From assembly GCF_001905885.1 (NCBI RefSeq), contig NZ_LIYH01000003.1:558001-622000 (forward strand): a stretch of DNA of 64,000 nt, given 5' to 3'. Shown here piece after piece: positions 27,808 to 36,519 of this stretch. This DNA is from Streptomyces sp. CB03234 (lineage in GTDB: Bacteria; Actinomycetota; Actinomycetes; Streptomycetales; Streptomycetaceae). Both the position numbers and the translations under genes were made by a program. The notes beneath the pieces were generated by a model, which was not told the origin of the DNA, searched no databases, and worked only from the letters and a program-made list of their open reading frames with translations. The stretch's first letter is position 1, and every line of letters starts with the position of its first letter.

Positions 27808-27825
27808 TTGCGGCCCGGGCCGAAA
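27808..27825. promoter_or_regulatory. palindromic operator, site C, upstream of enolase-superfamily gene
   Basis: TTGCGGCC-CG-GGCCGAAA: one mismatch to the perfect arm of site A, same spacing. It lies in the 95-bp gap between the regulator stop and the GTG of the enolase-superfamily gene, 62 bp before that start. This ties the gene to the same regulon as sites A and B. Confidence 0.68.
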
Positions 27826-27887
27826 CCCCCCACATCGCAGGCCGCCGCGGTGGGAACGCCGTACGGCGGAGACGAAGGAGCTCGCGC

Positions 27888-28973
27888 GTGAAAATCGCCT
27901 CGTTCCACACCCGTGTCGTCCGTGCCCGCTATCGCCGCCCGTTCGCCATCAGCAGCGGCAGCAGCACCGATCTTGTCAGTCTCGTCGTGGAGGTCCGGAC
28001 GGCCGACGGGGCGTCGGGTTTCGGCGAGGCGTCGCCGATGACCGCGTACACCGGCGAGACGCTCGCGGGGCTCAGCGCGGCGGTGACCGACCATGTCGCG
28101 CCCGCGCTCGTCGGCCGTGACCCGCGCGACCTGGCGGGCGCGCATGCCGCGATGGACGCCGCCATCCGGGGTCAGCACCTGGCCAAGGCGGCGCTGGACC
28201 TGGCGCTGCACGACCTCGCGGCGCGTGCCGCCGGGTGGCCGGCGCACCTGCTGCTGGGCGGCGGGCGGGTGGGCGAACCGGTGCCGACGACGTGGGTCGT
28301 GGGGCTGGGTACGGTCGACGAGATGGTGGAGGAGGCGGCCCGGTACGCGGCGGCCGGGTTCGGGCACATCAAGCTCAAGGGCGGGGACGATCCGGCGCTC
28401 GACGTGGAGCTGGTGGCCGCCGTGCGCAAGGCGGTGCCGGAGTCGGTGGAGCTGTCGCTGGACGCCAACGAGGGGTACGCGCCGGGCGAGGCGGCCCGCA
28501 CGGTGGCCCGGCTCGCGGACGCCGGGCTGGACCTGGTGGAGCAGCCGCTGCCGCGCTGGGACGTGGACGGGCTCGCGGCGCTGCGTGCGCGGGGCGGGGT
28601 GCGGGTGATGGCGGACGAGTCGGTGCAGTCGGCGCACGACGCGCTGGAGGTGGTGCGCCGGGGCGCCGCCGACGTACTGAACATCAAGATCCTGAAGGTC
28701 GGCGGGCTGTACCGGGCGCGGCAGATCGCGGCGCTGGCCGAGACGGCGGGGCTCGCGGTGAAGGTCGGCACGATGCCGGAGCTGGGCGTGGCGACTCTGG
28801 CGGCGGCGCATCTGTCGGCGGCGCTGCCGCACGCCACGGTTCCGCCGGACCTGGTCGGCCCGCTGCTGGTGGATGAGGAGCCGCTGGCGCCGGCGGCGTT
28901 CGCGGGGACGCCGGGGTCGGGGCTGGTGGAGCTGCCGGTGACGCCGGGGCTGGGGCATGGCCTGGGCGGCTGA
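27888..28973 (+). CDS. enolase superfamily enzyme, muconate-lactonizing/dipeptide-epimerase subgroup
   Basis: A 361-residue enolase-superfamily protein. The MLE-subgroup active site is readable: KLK in FGHIKLKGGDD (KxK base), metal ligands SLDANEGY (Asp), DLVEQPLP (Glu) and VMADESVQ (Asp), and the second catalytic lysine in NIKILKVGG. A capping domain covers residues 1-125. These enzymes abstract an alpha proton for epimerisation, cycloisomerisation or o-succinylbenzoate-type dehydration. The reaction here is unknown, though L-Ala-D/L-Glu epimerase relatives look closest. The start is GTG 27888 with GAAGGAG seven bases upstream. It follows the regulator gene and operator site C. Confidence 0.87.
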   Translation: MKIASFHTRVVRARYRRPFAISSGSSTDLVSLVVEVRTADGASGFGEASPMTAYTGETLAGLSAAVTDHVAPALVGRDPRDLAGAHAAMDAAIRGQHLAKAALDLALHDLAARAAGWPAHLLLGGGRVGEPVPTTWVVGLGTVDEMVEEAARYAAAGFGHIKLKGGDDPALDVELVAAVRKAVPESVELSLDANEGYAPGEAARTVARLADAGLDLVEQPLPRWDVDGLAALRARGGVRVMADESVQSAHDALEVVRRGAADVLNIKILKVGGLYRARQIAALAETAGLAVKVGTMPELGVATLAAAHLSAALPHATVPPDLVGPLLVDEEPLAPAAFAGTPGSGLVELPVTPGLGHGLGG

Positions 28974-28982
28974 CGAACGGTC

Positions 28983-29026
28983 CGCTCCACGGCGCGGGGT
29001 TGGCGTGATTCGTGCGCTGTGGAGCG
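28983..29026. terminator. hairpin between enolase-superfamily gene and riboswitch
   Basis: CGCTCCAC pairs with GTGGAGCG, extended by GCGC/GCGC after a one-base bulge, around a 16-base loop. It starts 9 bp after the stop at 28973. It probably separates the locus from the riboswitch leader. There is no U-tract. Confidence 0.5.
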
Positions 29027-29051
29027 CGGGCAGCGCTTAGGGTGAGGGGTG

Positions 29052-29248
29052 CAGCTGGTTCGCCCTGTCAGCCGGACAGGCGCGTCGCAAGAGGGAATCC
29101 GGTGCGAATCCGGAACTGCCCCGCAGCGGTGAGCGGGAACGACCGCCGTCATCAGCACTGGGTCCACCACACGGGTCCGGGAAGCGACGGCCAGTAGGTG
29201 CCTCCTCGACACACGAGGCGTGCTCGCGAGTCCGAAGACCTGCCACTG
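29052..29248 (+). ncRNA. cobalamin riboswitch
   Basis: The leader contains the conserved cobalamin-aptamer blocks in order: GAGGGAATCCGGTGCGAATC, then CTGCCCCGCAGCGGTGAG, GAAGCGACGGCCAGTAGG and the closing TCCGAAGACCTGCC. It precedes metE, encoding the B12-independent methionine synthase, which such riboswitches shut off when adenosyl- or methylcobalamin is plentiful. Between the aptamer and the GTG at 29394, a G-rich segment and its partner (GGCGGG near 29290, GCCCGCC near 29325) could form the expression hairpin. Ends are approximate. Confidence 0.93.
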
Positions 29249-29393
29249 CCCGTGCGTGAGACACGCGTACGGAGATCTCGGTGACCTCGTGGGCGGGTCG
29301 GCGGTGGCAGCGGGCCGAGGCGTGCCCGCCGTTCCTTCGCGTGTCCGCGACCGGTCTCCGGGTCGCCCCACACGACTCGCGAAGGAGAGTGCC

Positions 29394-31706
29394 GTGACCG
29401 CCACCGTGTACGGATACCCGCGCCAGGGCCCGAACCGGGAACTGAAGAAGGCCGTCGAAGGCTATTGGAAGGGCCGTATTCCGGCCGATGAGCTGCGGGC
29501 CACGGCGGCCGGGCTGCGCCGGGCCACTTGGCGGCGGCTCGCCGACGCCGGGGTCCGTGAGGTGCCGACCGGCGATTTCTCGTACTACGACCATGTCCTG
29601 GACACCAGCGTGATGGTGGGCGCCGTTCCCGCGCGTCACCGGGAGGCGGTGGCCGCCGACGCGCTGGACGGGTACTTCGCCATGGCCAGGGGCACCGAGG
29701 ACGTGGCGCCGCTGGAGATGACCAAGTGGTTCGACACCAACTACCACTATCTGGTGCCCGAACTCGGTCCGGACACCGTGTTCGCCGCCGACTCGGCCAA
29801 GCAGGTCGCCGAGCTGACGGAGGCGCTGGCCCTCGGGCACACCGCCCGGCCGGTCCTCGTGGGGCCCGTCACGTACCTGCTGCTCGCCAAGCCCGCCCCG
29901 GACGCGCCGGCCGGCTTCGTACCCCTCACGCTGCTTGACCGGCTGCTGCCCGTGTACGCCGAGGTGCTGGCCGATCTGCGGGCCGCCGGTGCCGGGTGGG
30001 TGCAGCTCGACGAGCCGGCCCTCGTACAGGACCGCACCGCGGCGGAACTGAACGCCGCCGCCCGGGCCTACCGTGACCTCGGTGCCCTCACCGACCGGCC
30101 GCGGCTGCTGGTCGCGACGTACTTCGACCGGCTCGGCGAGGCGCTCCCGGTGCTGGCGAAGGCGCCCGTGGACGGGCTGGCACTGGACTTCACCGGCCCG
30201 GCTGCCGCGAACCTGGAGGATCTGGCCGCCGTCGGTGGCCTGCCGGGCAAGCGGCTCGTCGCGGGCGTCGTCGACGGCCGCAACGTCTGGATCAACGACC
30301 TGGAACGGTCCCTCGCCACCCTGGGAACGCTGCTCGGTCTCGCCGGGCGGGTCGACGTGGCCGCCTCCTGCTCCCTGCTGCACGTCCCGCTGGACGTGGC
30401 GGCCGAGCGTGACCTGGATCCGCAGGTCACCCGCTGGCTGGCGTTCGCCCGCCAGAAGACCGACGAGATCGTCACCCTGGCCCGCGGGCTGGCCGAGGGT
30501 CCCGACACCATCGCCGCCCAACTGGCCGCCAACCGCGCCGTCCTGGGCGCCCGCGCCGGCTCGGCGCTGACCCGTGACCCCGCCGTACGGGCCCGTACCG
30601 CGGCCGTCACCGCCGCCGGGACGCGCCGCTCGCAGCCGTACGCCCGGCGTGCCGCAGCGCAGGCCGCGCACCTCCGCCTGCCGCTGCTGCCCACGACGAC
30701 CATCGGTTCGTTCCCGCAGACCACTCAGTTGCGGACCGCCCGCGCCGATCTGCGGGCGGGGCGCATCGGCCCGGCCGCGTACGAGGAGCGCGTCGAGAAG
30801 GAGATCCGGGAGGTTGTCTCCTTCCAGGAGAAGGCCGGCATCGACGTCCTGGTGCACGGCGAGCCCGAACGCGACGACATGGTCCAGTACTTCGCCGAAC
30901 GGCTCACCGGGTTCCTCGCCACCCGGCACGGCTGGGTCCAGTCGTACGGCACCCGCTACGTGCGCCCGCCGATCCTCGCCGGTGACGTCTCGCGCCCCGA
31001 GCCGATGACCGTGCGCTGGACGCGGTACGCCCAGTCCCTGACCGACCGGCCGGTCAAGGGCATGCTCACCGGTCCGGTCACCATGCTGGCCTGGTCCTTC
31101 GTCCGCGACGACCAGCCACCGGCCGAGACCGCCCGCCAGGTCGCGCTCGCCCTGCGCGACGAGGTGAACGACCTGGAGGCGGCGGGTGTTTCGGTCATCC
31201 AGGTCGACGAGCCCGCCCTCCGCGAGACGCTGCCGCTCCGTGCCGGCGGCCGTCCCGCCTACCTGGCGTGGGCGACCGAGGCGTTCCGGCTCGCCACCGG
31301 CGGCGTGCGTCCGGACACCCAGATCCATACGCACATGTGCTACGCCGAGTTCGGTGACGTGCTCGCCGCGATCGACGACCTCGACGCCGACGTGATCAGT
31401 CTGGAGGCGGCCCGCTCCCACATGCGGGTGGCGGCGGAGCTGCGCGCGGCGGGGTATCCGCGCGAGATCGGGCCGGGGGTGTACGACATCCACTCGCCCC
31501 GCGTCCCGGGCACCGACGAGCTGGTCGCCCTGCTGCGGGAGGGTCTGCGGGCGGTTCCGGCGGAGCGGCTGTGGGTGAATCCCGACTGCGGCCTGAAGAC
31601 CCGTGGGTGGCCGGAGACGCGCGCGTCGCTGGAGAACCTGGTCGCGGCGGCGCGCTCGCTGCGCGCGGAGCTGGGCGGCACCCCCGGCGGCACCCCCGGC
31701 CGATGA
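29394..31706 (+). CDS. metE: cobalamin-independent methionine synthase
   Basis: A 770-residue 5-methyltetrahydropteroyltriglutamate-homocysteine methyltransferase, full length for MetE, with two barrels joined near residue 420. The C-terminal barrel holds the zinc and homocysteine site: [10 protein letters not shown] near 437, [36 protein letters not shown] (zinc Cys) and [13 protein letters not shown] (second zinc Cys). It transfers the methyl group directly to homocysteine without B12. The GTG start at 29394 has GAAGGAGAG in front, and the cobalamin riboswitch in the leader explains its regulation. The C-terminus ends in [10 protein letters not shown], a small repeat. Confidence 0.97.
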   Translation: MTATVYGYPRQGPNRELKKAVEGYWKGRIPADELRATAAGLRRATWRRLADAGVREVPTGDFSYYDHVLDTSVMVGAVPARHREAVAADALDGYFAMARGTEDVAPLEMTKWFDTNYHYLVPELGPDTVFAADSAKQVAELTEALALGHTARPVLVGPVTYLLLAKPAPDAPAGFVPLTLLDRLLPVYAEVLADLRAAGAGWVQLDEPALVQDRTAAELNAAARAYRDLGALTDRPRLLVATYFDRLGEALPVLAKAPVDGLALDFTGPAAANLEDLAAVGGLPGKRLVAGVVDGRNVWINDLERSLATLGTLLGLAGRVDVAASCSLLHVPLDVAAERDLDPQVTRWLAFARQKTDEIVTLARGLAEGPDTIAAQLAANRAVLGARAGSALTRDPAVRARTAAVTAAGTRRSQPYARRAAAQAAHLRLPLLPTTTIGSFPQTTQLRTARADLRAGRIGPAAYEERVEKEIREVVSFQEKAGIDVLVHGEPERDDMVQYFAERLTGFLATRHGWVQSYGTRYVRPPILAGDVSRPEPMTVRWTRYAQSLTDRPVKGMLTGPVTMLAWSFVRDDQPPAETARQVALALRDEVNDLEAAGVSVIQVDEPALRETLPLRAGGRPAYLAWATEAFRLATGGVRPDTQIHTHMCYAEFGDVLAAIDDLDADVISLEAARSHMRVAAELRAAGYPREIGPGVYDIHSPRVPGTDELVALLREGLRAVPAERLWVNPDCGLKTRGWPETRASLENLVAAARSLRAELGGTPGGTPGR

Positions 31707-31773
31707 CGTCGCCACCCATGCGTATACAAATAAACCGAGAATAGGACGAAGAGCGCGGGGGCGGATCAGCACG

Positions 31774-32988
31774 GTGACACAGACATCCACGGCAAGCACG
31801 GCCACCACGACAGCGCCGCCCACCGGGCGACTGGTCAGCGTGGACGTGGCCCGCGCCATCGCCGTGTTCGCCATGTTCGCCGCACACATCGGCCCGCCCG
31901 CGAAGCCCGAAGGCGCGGGTCATCTGCTGGTGGCCTTCGACGGGCGCGCCCCCGCCGTCTTCACCCTCATCGCGGGACTGTCCCTGACGCTCTCCCGTGG
32001 CGGCACCCGGCCCCGGCCGACGCCGGCCGGGGTGCTGCGCTCCACGCTCGTCCGGTGTGCCGTGCTCGCGGCGCTCGGGCTCGCGCTGACGGAGCTGCGG
32101 TCGGGGATCGCCGTGATCCTCACGTTCTTCGCGCTGTACTTCCTGGCCGCCGAGCCGCTCGCCCGGCTCGGCACCCGCGCCCTCACCGCGGTCGCGGCGG
32201 TGTCGGTGGTCCTCGGCCCCGTGCTGTCGTACGTCCTCGGGCCGTACTTCGGCTACCGCGTCATCGGCCGCGGGCGCTACCCGGGCTTCGAGGCCGTCAC
32301 CAGCTGGTCCGGGTTCACCGACGCGCTGGACACGCTGCTGCTGTCGGGCGCGTACCCGTGGCTGACGTACTTCCCGTACGTCGTCGTCGGCATGACCCTG
32401 GGGCGGATCGCCGACCTGCGCCGGCCGGGTGCCGGCCGCCGTCTCATCGGCTGGGGGGCGCTCGTCACGCTTGCCGGGCACGGCCTGTCCGCGCTGGCAC
32501 TGGGGCCGGGCGGCGGGCGCGAGGCGCTGCTGCGGGCGATCGCCGAGAGCCACGCGTACGCGGTGAACGCCCCCGACCCGGTGCAGGCCGTGCTCGCCCG
32601 GCAGGCGGGCGCGATCCCCAGCACGTCGTGGGCCTGGCTGCTGGTCGACGGGCCCTACAGCCAGACGCCGTTCGAGACCGTCGCCAACATCGGGGTGAGC
32701 CTGCTCCTCCTCGGCCTCGTGGTCGCCGCCTGCCGCAGCAGGGCACTGGAGACGCTGCTGCGCCCGCTGGCCGTGGTGGGCACGATGGGCCTGTCGGTGT
32801 ACGCGGTCCACGTCGTCGCGCGCGCCGAACTGCACCCGCACCACGGCTGGCCGGCGCTCGGCGCGTTCTGCGGGGTCTCACTCGTGGCGTGCGCCGTCTG
32901 GGCGTCCGTCTTCCACCGGACGCCGCTCCGGCGCGGTCCGCTCGAGTGGGCCCTGCATGCGCTCATGCCGAAGGCCAGGACCACCTGA
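31774..32988 (+). CDS. multi-pass membrane protein, DUF1624/DUF418 acyltransferase-like
   Basis: A 404-residue integral membrane protein with about ten spans. The start RLVSVDVARAIAVFAMFAAHIGPP resembles the heparan-alpha-glucosaminide N-acetyltransferase/DUF1624 family, including the histidine at the end of the first helix. Later hydrophobic blocks are VILTFFALYFLAAEP, YFPYVVVGMTLGRIADL and a final VGTMGLSVYAVHVVARAEL. The substrate is unknown; relatives acylate extracytoplasmic sugars. The GTG at 31774 follows metE by 67 bp in the same direction, so read-through from the riboswitch is possible but unproven. It ends just before a pseudogene on the other strand. Confidence 0.8.
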   Translation: MTQTSTASTATTTAPPTGRLVSVDVARAIAVFAMFAAHIGPPAKPEGAGHLLVAFDGRAPAVFTLIAGLSLTLSRGGTRPRPTPAGVLRSTLVRCAVLAALGLALTELRSGIAVILTFFALYFLAAEPLARLGTRALTAVAAVSVVLGPVLSYVLGPYFGYRVIGRGRYPGFEAVTSWSGFTDALDTLLLSGAYPWLTYFPYVVVGMTLGRIADLRRPGAGRRLIGWGALVTLAGHGLSALALGPGGGREALLRAIAESHAYAVNAPDPVQAVLARQAGAIPSTSWAWLLVDGPYSQTPFETVANIGVSLLLLGLVVAACRSRALETLLRPLAVVGTMGLSVYAVHVVARAELHPHHGWPALGAFCGVSLVACAVWASVFHRTPLRRGPLEWALHALMPKARTT

Positions 32989-32998
32989 CGGCCGCCGT

Positions 32999-33450
32999 TC
33001 AGGCCCGGCGGCGCGTGTCAACGCGGGGGGCCGCCGGGGCCGCGCGTTCGGCACGGCGGCCGACCGCGGCCAGCAGGTCGCGGCGGATCAGACCGCTGAA
33101 GGGCTCGATGAAGAGCCAGTAGGGCGTGAACCGGCGGGCCGCGCCCGGGTCCGTGGCGTACACGCGGGTCTCGGTGCGCAGCCGCGCTCCGGCGCCGTCG
33201 GGTTCGGCCCACAGGCCGAACGCCCCTCCAGCACGATGAAGCCCATCCGCTTCATGCCCTCGATCGCGTCGGCGTCGCCCGCGAACGGCTCCGGGGCGCT
33301 GTGGCCGCGCCGCCGGAACGGGAGCGTGCGCAGCGTCATCAGTGCGCGCATCACTCTCATCTCATGGAATGTCACCTCTTTGAGCGCCCTGGCCACTTCC
33401 GGCACGGGTGCCGCGAAGCGCGCGGGTTCGCGGAATCTGGCAGGAGTCTG
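32999..33450 (-). pseudogene. SRPBCC-type protein with internal deletion and frameshift
   Basis: Two pieces of one protein sit in different frames. The N-terminal piece (FAAPVPEVARALKEVTFHEM through GMKRMGFIVLEG) ends near 33215. The C-terminal piece, one frame over, reads FGLWAEPDGAGARLRTETRVY and PYWLFIEPFSGLIRRDLLAAV, and stops at 32999. In intact relatives about 40 residues separate these blocks. Here they adjoin, so an out-of-frame deletion has removed the middle. No start codon lies in the right place either. The gene is dead. Confidence 0.75.
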
Positions 33451-33550
33451 ACGGGAACCCGTCCCCTCGCCTGTGTTTCCGGCGTAGAACGAGTGGGTTC
33501 CGGCAGTTGGTCGATGAGGCCTGTCAGTAGTCGCCCGTACGCTCAGGCCC

Positions 33551-34870
33551 GTGAACATTGACGATCTTGAATGGCAATCACGGACACTCGGCGGAATATC
33601 TCCTCGTCTGGTCACCATGCTCGTGGAGCGGGGTGAGGTGGAGCTGCTGGTTCAGGCCGCATCGGAGCGGGGGGAGTGGTTCTGCGCCCAGGCGGCGGCT
33701 CGCGAGCTGTCCCGGGCGGGCGAGGTCGAGCGGGCCCTGGGCGTGCTGGAGCCGTTCATCGAGGCTGGGTGGAACCGGGCGCGCTGGGAGAAGGCCGAGG
33801 TCCTGCTCGAGGCGGAAAGGGTGCAGCAGGCACTGGACGCCGTCCGTCCAGACAAGGAAGGCCTTGCCTCGGAGTGGGTGTGCCACGACTTCGCAGAACT
33901 GCTGGCGAAAGCGGGCAGGCTGAACGAGGCGATCACCGTACTCACGCCGCATCTGGACAGGGAGTGGATTCTGTCCACCCTCGTCGAACTGGCAGAGGGC
34001 CAGGGCCGTGATGAACAGGTCCTGGAGCTGATCGCCCCGCACGCTGAGCGGGCCCGCAGCGCCCGCGGCGAGGAGCGCTGGGGCTTTCATCCCAGCAACG
34101 CGCAAGATCTCCAAGCCCAGGTCCTGGAGCGTGCGGGCCGGGTCGATGAAGCCGTACGGATGCTTGGGGCAGACATCGCAGCCGGGCATTTCTTGGTCCA
34201 GAACACACTGATCGCCTACGCCGAGCTCCTGCGGCGCCACGGGCGCCTGGAGGAACTGCGCGTACTGGGCACCGGCGAGCGTGCGGGTGAGACGCTCGCG
34301 TACTACGCGCGGGCGCTCGAAGACAACGGACAGGCAGGTGAGGCCGAGGCTGTGCTGCGGCGTTTCATCGCAGCCGCCGAGTATCCGGACCGGTTCCGCT
34401 GGCCTCTGATCGAACTGCTGGGCCGCCAAGGTCGGATCGAGGAAGCCATCGAGGTGGGTCGCCCGACGTTCGATTACCACGATGCCTGCCTTTTCGAGGG
34501 CGTCATTCTCCTGCTGCATGAGGCAGGCCGACTGGACGATGCTCTGGCGCTCCTCGACGAGCGCAGTGCTGAGTTCGTCGAGGAGCACTCGTCCTGGTTC
34601 ATCTCGAACCGGATCTGGCTGCTGGGCGAGGCCGGCCGGCACGAGGAGGCCCTCGCCTACGCGGGGACGCTGCCACGGGACGTGTACGGCCTGACGGTCA
34701 GCAAGGCGTGGATCCTCGATGAGATGGGGCGCGTTGAGGAGGCCCTTGCCCTGCTACGAGCGGACACCGAAGTGCGGCCGTCGGAAGTGGCCGAGCTGCT
34801 CATCCGGCATGGCCGCGCCGCTGAAGCCATCGCCGGAATGCCCTCCCTCGCCGAACAGCATGCGGCGTGA
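33551..34870 (+). CDS. tetratricopeptide-repeat protein
   Basis: A 439-residue all-helical protein made of about eleven TPR-like units of 33-36 residues. Typical segments are AARELSRAGEVERALGVLEPF, LLAKAGRLNEAITVLTPHL, LLGRQGRIEEAIEVGRPTF and LLGEAGRHEEALAYAGTL. It has no signal peptide or membrane segment, so it should act in the cytoplasm as a protein-interaction scaffold. The GTG at 33551 is supported by repeat coverage from the first residues. Neighbours are pseudogenes, so context says little. Base composition is slightly lower in GC than surrounding genes, which would fit acquired DNA. Confidence 0.75.
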   Translation: MNIDDLEWQSRTLGGISPRLVTMLVERGEVELLVQAASERGEWFCAQAAARELSRAGEVERALGVLEPFIEAGWNRARWEKAEVLLEAERVQQALDAVRPDKEGLASEWVCHDFAELLAKAGRLNEAITVLTPHLDREWILSTLVELAEGQGRDEQVLELIAPHAERARSARGEERWGFHPSNAQDLQAQVLERAGRVDEAVRMLGADIAAGHFLVQNTLIAYAELLRRHGRLEELRVLGTGERAGETLAYYARALEDNGQAGEAEAVLRRFIAAAEYPDRFRWPLIELLGRQGRIEEAIEVGRPTFDYHDACLFEGVILLLHEAGRLDDALALLDERSAEFVEEHSSWFISNRIWLLGEAGRHEEALAYAGTLPRDVYGLTVSKAWILDEMGRVEEALALLRADTEVRPSEVAELLIRHGRAAEAIAGMPSLAEQHAA

Positions 34871-34937
34871 TGCGGCCGCGCAGGCCGACCAGGGCCCCAA
34901 CGATCCTCCCTTCTAGCGGGGCGGACTCTGCTGAGCG

Positions 34938-35612
34938 TCACCGGGGCAGCTTCGCCGTGCGCTCGGGATGGGCCGCGGTGACATAGTGCATGGCGGTCTT
35001 TTCCGTGATCCCGAAGAGCCTCATCAGCCGGAGGGGGTCCGCTGTTTCTGCTGCTTCGTTGAGAATGCGGTCCTGGCGCAGGCGGACCAGGGTGAGGCCT
35101 GGCGGCACGTCGGCACGGAGCAGGGTCTTACCGACGGCGGGGTGGTCGGGGTCGAGCGCCGATCTCTGGCTGACGAGCAGGCGGGGGTTGGTCGAGGCGG
35201 GCCAGCGGCAGTGTCTGTAGTCAAGCCAGTCGGCGGCGATCTGGTGGGTGAGTTCCTCCAGGTAGAGGGTGTGCCGTCGGAGGCCGCGGCGGATGATGAG
35301 GGTGCCGCGTGCGAGGTCCAGGTCGCAGGTCGCAGGTCGCAGGTCGCAGGTCAGGATCGTGCGTCGTTCGTGGACGGGCACGGCGTGGACAGCGGCCAGG
35401 ACGAGGACCAGACGCCCGAGCGGGGTCTTCGTCTGCCGGAACGCGTTGGCCAGCAGGTCGCTGGGGACCGGTTTGGGGATTCCTGTCGGGCTGCCGACGC
35501 GAAGGTGCTGGGCGGGGTCGCGGAAGACCACCCGTTCCCGTTTCAGCGTCCTGAACAGGCTGCGCAGGGCGAGGGAGAGCTGCCTGCGGGCACGTCCGGA
35601 ATGGCCGTCCAC
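34938..35612 (-). pseudogene. tyrosine integrase fragment
   Basis: About 224 codons that look like the middle and C-terminal part of a Streptomyces integrase-like protein: SLALRSLFRTLKRERVVFRDPAQHLRVG (end of core-binding domain), then LVLVLAAVHAVPVHERRTILTCDL where box I should be, and LMRLFGITEKTAMHYVTAAHPERT near the end where the catalytic Tyr would be (Tyr in HYV). The usual N-terminal half is missing, and the box-I Arg context is poor. A 7-bp tandem repeat interrupts the region around residue 90. It lies against a truncated kinase gene, so it is probably a remnant of an insertion. Confidence 0.6.
35320..35347 (+). repeat. heptanucleotide tandem repeat (AGGTCGC x4) within integrase fragment
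   Basis: Four exact copies of AGGTCGC plus five more matching bases at 35348-35352. Because 7 is not a multiple of 3, a change of one copy shifts the reading frame. On the coding strand it gives a Cys-Asp-Leu-Arg-Pro-Ala-Thr repeat. Confidence 0.9.
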
Positions 35613-35689
35613 GGCCGCGTCGACGTGACCGCCGCCGGCCTCATCGCCCGAGCGACCGACCCCGGGGCGGGTTGAGGAGGGGCGGGGCG

Positions 35690-35863
35690 CACGCCCTCGC
35701 TCGCGCGTTTCCAGGAAGCCGATCCGTCCAGGTCGAGCCGGATCAGCTTCACGGCGACGGGCCGGTCCAGCACGGCGTCATAGCCGCGCCACACGTCCCC
35801 CATGCCGCCGTGGCTGGGCCTCTCCAGGAGTTCGTGACGTCCGGCGATCACCTGCTGCGGCAC
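35690..35863 (-). pseudogene. serine/threonine protein kinase, N-terminal fragment
   Basis: From GTG 35863 the frame encodes the start of a Hanks-type kinase: IAGRHELLERPSHGGMGDVW (glycine-rich loop) and YDAVLDRPVAVKLIRLDL, with the ATP-binding lysine in VAVK. Similarity stops about residue 50, where a full kinase domain needs 260 more; the frame then runs into unrelated sequence near 35700. The break abuts the integrase fragment, so insertion or deletion linked to that element probably cut the gene. Confidence 0.75.
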
Positions 35864-35920
35864 CCTGCCCCCGTCGCGTCCGTGCGCCGGCGCGCGTGTG
35901 AAGTGGGCCGGATCCGGCGG

Positions 35921-36409
35921 TCACCGCCGGGGATCGGCCACGGTGGCGCGGGCGGGCGTGTCGTACTCCGCCCACACGGTCTTCCCGGGCGCGCCACTGC
36001 TGCGGGGATACCAGCCCCACCGTTCGGCGAGGCATTCCACCAGGAGCAGCCCGCGCCCGCCGGTGCGGTCGGGCCCGGGAACGCCGCCCGGGGGCGCCGG
36101 GAGCCGCTCGCCGCGGGTGTCGGTGACCTCGATGCGTACGGTCGCCTCGTGGGCGGTCAGCCGCAGCAGGAAGTCCCGCCCGGGAACGCGCCCATGACGT
36201 ACGGCGTTCGCGGCGAGCTCGGCCACGAGCAGGGTGAGCGTGTCGTGGACGTCGGTGTCGTACGGGATGCCCCAGGCGTCCAGCCGCTCGGCGGAGAGCC
36301 TGCGCGCCAGGCGGGCTCCGCGAGGCGTGGAGCTGAACCTCATCTCGAAATGGTGGGTGGGGTGGCTGAGTTGGCTGGTCCGGGTGGTGCTCACGGGGTT
36401 CCTCGTCAT
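35921..36409 (-). CDS. ATP-binding protein, anti-sigma-factor-like HATPase
   Basis: A 162-residue GHKL-type ATPase domain protein of the RsbW/SpoIIAB-like group. Motifs are LLVAELAANAVRHG (N box) near 62, VTDTRGERLP near 95 and DRTGGRGLLLVECLAERWG (G boxes) near 113. In Streptomyces many such single-domain proteins neighbour XRE-DUF5753 and DUF397 genes and are thought to act as regulatory switch kinases. It is transcribed divergently from the DUF5753 gene across a 110-bp promoter region. The ATG at 36409 was chosen because upstream sequence is not family-like. Confidence 0.87.
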   Translation of the reverse strand: MTRNPVSTTRTSQLSHPTHHFEMRFSSTPRGARLARRLSAERLDAWGIPYDTDVHDTLTLLVAELAANAVRHGRVPGRDFLLRLTAHEATVRIEVTDTRGERLPAPPGGVPGPDRTGGRGLLLVECLAERWGWYPRSSGAPGKTVWAEYDTPARATVADPRR

Positions 36410-36519
36410 GACTCCACGGTGGGCCGTGGGTGGCGTAGCGTGACCATGGGTGACGCGCCGTCGCGGTGTTCCTGTACGCGGCGACGGGCGCGCTGTACGT
36501 GGCGGGAAAGGCGGCGGCG

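Noticed and set aside
29037..31889. Long minus-strand open frame opposite metE
   Set aside because: It runs antisense through the riboswitch and metE; metE is unmistakable, and the antisense product has no recognisable features.
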